This document shows, piece after piece, positions 60,464 through 64,000 of a stretch of DNA of 64,000 nt. A model generated the notes under the pieces. The model was not told where the DNA came from, did not search any database, and saw nothing but the letters and a program-made list of their open reading frames with translations. The DNA lies in assembly GCF_024713945.1 (NCBI RefSeq), contig NC_134683.1, positions 2,036,501 through 2,100,500 on the forward strand. Direction: 5' to 3'. The translations under genes were made by a program, and so were the position numbers. Numbering within the stretch: the stretch's first letter is position 1; each line of letters starts with the position of its first letter. This stretch comes from Dermatophagoides farinae. Taxonomy: Eukaryota > Arthropoda > Arachnida > Sarcoptiformes > Pyroglyphidae.

Positions 60464-62550
60464 TTATTCTCGCGCTTCTTTTTCTTTCATCGTTTGGTGT
60501 GGTGGTGATGGTGGTTTTTGTTTTTGAATCAATTGTGGTGCATTTTCATTTACAGCTCGCCAAAATAATCGACATAGATTTTCTCTTATATAACGATAAT
60601 CAAAATGATTTTGTAGAAAATAATAATCATTAAATTCATTTAAACCGATCGAATACCATAATAGTGTTTGAAATTCATTCATAGTTAAATATGGTTCATT
60701 AATGATCATTTTATCCGATTGTGATGGTGGTGGATGCATTCGATCAAACAATCGTATGGCAACACGTATTCGTTCCCAAAGATCATATTCACGTATATCA
60801 CATAAATGTAATATGATTAACACGTGCATTGTTGTAATTGGTAACGCCACTGTCATTTCTAACATTTTGATAAAATCAATAAAAATTCCTTTTAAACTTT
60901 GAATAGTTGCATCATTTCTAATGAATTCAGATAATTTCCATAGATTTAGTAAATCATTACTTGATTCAATAATTCTATATTGAAAATTCATTTCCATCAC
61001 CGTAATACAATGTTCAATAAGACGACAGAATATTTCATATAACAAACGATTATTATCATCGATAGCAATTAACGCCGAAGTAGTATTAAACGAAATATTC
61101 GTCTTCTTACATTACTAATGGGTAAATGTTGAAATTCAATTGTTGTTGTTGAATCATTTAAAGTTTTCGAAAACAAAGTTAAATTCTGTAAATGATCAGA
61201 TGATGATTCTGTACAATCATTCATTGGTGATAATGGTTGATCCATATTAATTGGTTTATATGATTCAATCAATGATTCTGATGATGAATAGCCTGAAGTT
61301 CGAAATTCACTATCATCACTTGTTGTTGTTGTTGTTGTTGTTGTTTGATTATTTTGGCCATCAAAAACACTGTTATTTGTATTGATTATAAATCCATTTG
61401 ATGATTGATTCATCACTGGTTGTTGAATGTTGTTGCTTTTATCATTATTATTATTGACAATGATGATTGTTGATGAACGAATTTTATCGGCCAATTTCAA
61501 CATCAGTATACATATTGGTGAACGAAAAAGACGAAATTGTTTAGCCAATGGCATTAATGGTACATCATCATATGAATAATATGATTGTAGTATACCCAAT
61601 TCAAAAGAAATTTTTTTGGCAACATTTTGTGAAAATTTTTTCGGATCTTGTCGTTCATCATCATTGGGACGATATTCTTCCATAATCGTTATTTCACAAT
61701 CAATAGATAAACAAGACATTGTATTGAAAAAAATTCTAACCGATCCTGGTCCTTCCCATGTCCAAGTGATTGGATCCTGTAGTCCACAACAATTTTCATA
61801 ACGTATTAATACTGGTTGAATAGGCAATCGTGGTAGAAATGCGCCCAATTTAAATTGTAATAAAGCTTTACGATTTGCTGTAGTGCCTTCAGGAAATATT
61901 AATACATGTTCACCATGATTGATTGTACGATCCATAATAGCTTGTATGGTTGCTGTACGTGAATCTTTATTATGACGATCAACATATATACCATTGTAAA
62001 GACGTAAAATATTACCAATTAATGGTGTACGAAGATTTTCTTTACGTGAAACAAATGTTGGATTCTTTAATTTTAATATGAGTAAAATATCAAAAAATGA
62101 TGAATGCGGTGCAGCGCATATGATCGGTGCCAAATGATCACGACGATCTAATGGTCGTTGATCAACCATACGTATCCAATAAAAACCAGCAAAAAATAAT
62201 GCTGTTCGTAATAAAAATATGGATATATTTCGACCAATTTTACGTATACATTCTGTTTGCATACCAAACCATTGGCCAATGGCTATTATTAATAATGTTA
62301 ATTTAGCTATTATAACGGCAATGATTATAAAACCAATGAATGGTGGTAAACGTATTATGAATAAAAATATGCCAATTGTATACGTATAAAGACGTAGCCA
62401 ACCATTCATATGGCAATGATTGACAAATGGATTCACACTGATCATATCCAATTGTTGTTGTTGTCGTTGTTGCTGTTGTTGTTGTTGTTGTTCATCATCA
62501 TTATTATTCATTGTCATTTGATTTTGATTATTATAAATTGGTTGAGCCAT
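60464..62550 (-). CDS. LPCAT-like lysophospholipid acyltransferase with EF-hand-like tail; frame break near 61090
   Basis: ATG 62550 (MAQPIYNNQN) opens 493 codons to a stop at 61069. After a poly-Gln stretch and membrane segments (about residues 55-90 and 108-125) comes the acyltransferase core: H149-S-S-F-F-D154 (HX4D catalytic motif), Y-N-G-I-Y-V-D-R, and F-P-E-G-T-T at 219-224, with V-L-I-R-Y after it. These are hallmarks of LPCAT1/2/4, which acylate lysophosphatidylcholine in the ER. The family's EF-hand region continues in another minus frame, from about 61093 (T-T-S-A-L-I-A-I-D) to the stop at 60464, with L-F-D-R and L-T-M-N-E-F-Q-T-L-L. The canonical Ca2+-binding Asp residues are mostly lost. 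The break is at GTAAGAAG (61093-61100 approx.). It is either an indel, an assembly error, or an unrecognised splice. Confidence 0.8.
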
Positions 62551-64000
62551 TCTCTCCTGTCAATAATAACCATATTTTACTGATTTTATTTAGTTTTTTT
62601 TTTCATTTTGCATAATTTCATTGAAAATCAAATGAAAATGAAACACAATGTGAATAATTGATTGTGTATAAAAAGTTCCATAATTAGAATTCATGATGAA
62701 TTGACAAAAATTTGTTGTTGACAAACAACAACAACAACAACAACAACAATAAGGTGACTGGACTGCGAACTTTTGACGTTGTTTATAAATGAATATTATA
62801 TGGTGAATGTCCATTTATGGTCAGTGATGGAAAGAAATTTTAGATTTTTTTTTTGTTTCTATTTCTAATTATCAAAATCCATATGATGAATAATAGAACA
62901 ATCTACCCTGATTTTTGTTTTTTTTGTAAATGATGAATAAATTAAAAATGGAAACTTTATGCACAGAAAAAAATTGATAATGAAAATTTCTTCTTGTTTT
63001 TTTTTTGCTTTCAGTGGAAATTTTTTTTTTTTTTTTTTTGATTGATTATGAAACAACAGAAAAACTTGTTTCCAGTTTTGTCATGTTGTTGTTTTGTTTC
63101 TATATACACTAAAAAAAAAATTCAAAGAAAATCGATTCGTTTTAATCACGAACGTTGTTGTTGTTGTTGTTGTTGATCATCAGAAATCAGATCATTGCAA
63201 TATGATATGTTTGAATATCGTACACACACACACACACAGTAATTAAAGTGGTTGTAGTAGTAGTAGTAGCAAAAAAGTAAAAAAAAACATCCAAATTCAT
63301 TGCAATTGATAATGATTTTAGAGGAAACCAAAAAAAAAAAAAATTTTAAAATTTTGATTCTTTTTCCCTTTCATGGTGATGATTGGCTTAATTTCATTAT
63401 CTTTTAATGATGATGATGATGATTATAAATTCTGTTCATAGATTCTATTGTTTTTATTTCCTTTCAATTCAATAAAACACACACATACACACACACGTGT
63501 TTTATGTTCTCTATCATCTGCCAAAACTAAAAAAAAAAAACATAATTTTAACACAGTATCGCCTACGTTTACAATTTCTTAATGAAATACGAAAAAAAAA
63601 AAAAAATATTAAGAAATTGAATTGTCCTTCAACTTGAACATATACACAAACAAACCAGCCAACCAACCAACCAACCACACACATACATTGTGTTGAAACT
63701 AAAAAAACAAAACAAAACAAAACAAAAAATTCAATTCTCATTATCATCATCAATGATGATGTTATTATTATCATCATCATCATCATCATTATTAATAATA
63801 ATGATGATAATTTCTTCTTCTTTGGATCAAAATATGAGAGAAAAATTCAACGTGTGTACAATTACAAAGTCATACAATTGCCTGATCCTTTTCTCTTCCT
63901 CTTTTTCTTTAGTTGCAGTGATTCTTTAGTTTTCTAGTTATCACCATCATCATCTTCTATCACCATGGCCAATGTTATAATTCTTATTCTAAAAATGTTC
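62551..64000. other. Intergenic to window end, no gene seen
   Basis: AT-rich 5' flank of the LPCAT-like gene, with CAA repeats at 62725-62748, TTG at 63154-63174, CA at 63222-63238, T and A runs, and CAAC/ATC repeats near 63660-63800. No frame worth calling. Confidence 0.5.

Overview
The window is AT-rich eukaryotic nuclear DNA. It has short GT-AG introns (mostly 50-150 bases), abundant CAA/CAG and AAT repeats coding poly-Gln and poly-Asn, dense GAT, CA and CT microsatellites and long A/T runs. Codon use, compactness and the protein relatives suggest an arthropod, most likely an astigmatid mite such as a house dust mite. The organism is an inference. Exon structures were worked out by hand from splice signals, reading phase and family resemblance.

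Left third (1-24.6 kb): a cluster of five related, intronless, multi-membrane-span proteins of about 415-440 residues that look like gustatory-receptor-type chemoreceptors. One lies on the minus strand and runs off the left edge (1-668). One is split by an LTR retrotransposon (1815-1867 plus 8471-9721). One is intact (10602-11903). One is wrecked by a frameshift and a 1.1 kb insertion that includes a GC-rich hairpin block (19991-22416). One is full length except for a single in-frame TAA (23319-24638). Between them lie a Gln-rich three-exon gene (12645-16213) and a CRAL-TRIO lipid-binding-type gene (17062-17898).

The LTR element (1868-8465, minus orientation) has two 535-base LTRs that look identical by eye, a 4-base TACA target duplication, a purine tract and an intact gag-like frame. 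Its Ty3/gypsy-type pol is a short relic full of stops. About 3 kb of its interior does not look like pol and carries broken F-box-like frames. It therefore looks like a non-autonomous element moved recently in trans. It landed in frame-preserving position inside the N-terminus of a receptor gene, and the LTR supplies a new in-frame ATG.

Middle (26-43 kb): an 11-exon sodium/calcium exchanger of the NCLX (SLC8B1) type (26023-28947, plus); a small two-span membrane protein (minus); an SLC18 (VMAT/VAChT-like) vesicular transporter and an SLC17 (sialin/VGLUT-like) transporter arranged head to tail on the minus strand, each diverging at one residue position that is normally conserved; and a multi-span PPxY protein (minus).

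Right (50-62.6 kb): a KLF15-like zinc-finger transcription factor (minus) followed by a 7.7 kb gene-poor stretch, then an LPCAT-like lysophospholipid acyltransferase whose EF-hand-like tail is in another frame (minus). Two short inverted-repeat elements (mariner-like and pogo/Tigger-like) are visible. I saw no rRNA, tRNA or CRISPR array.
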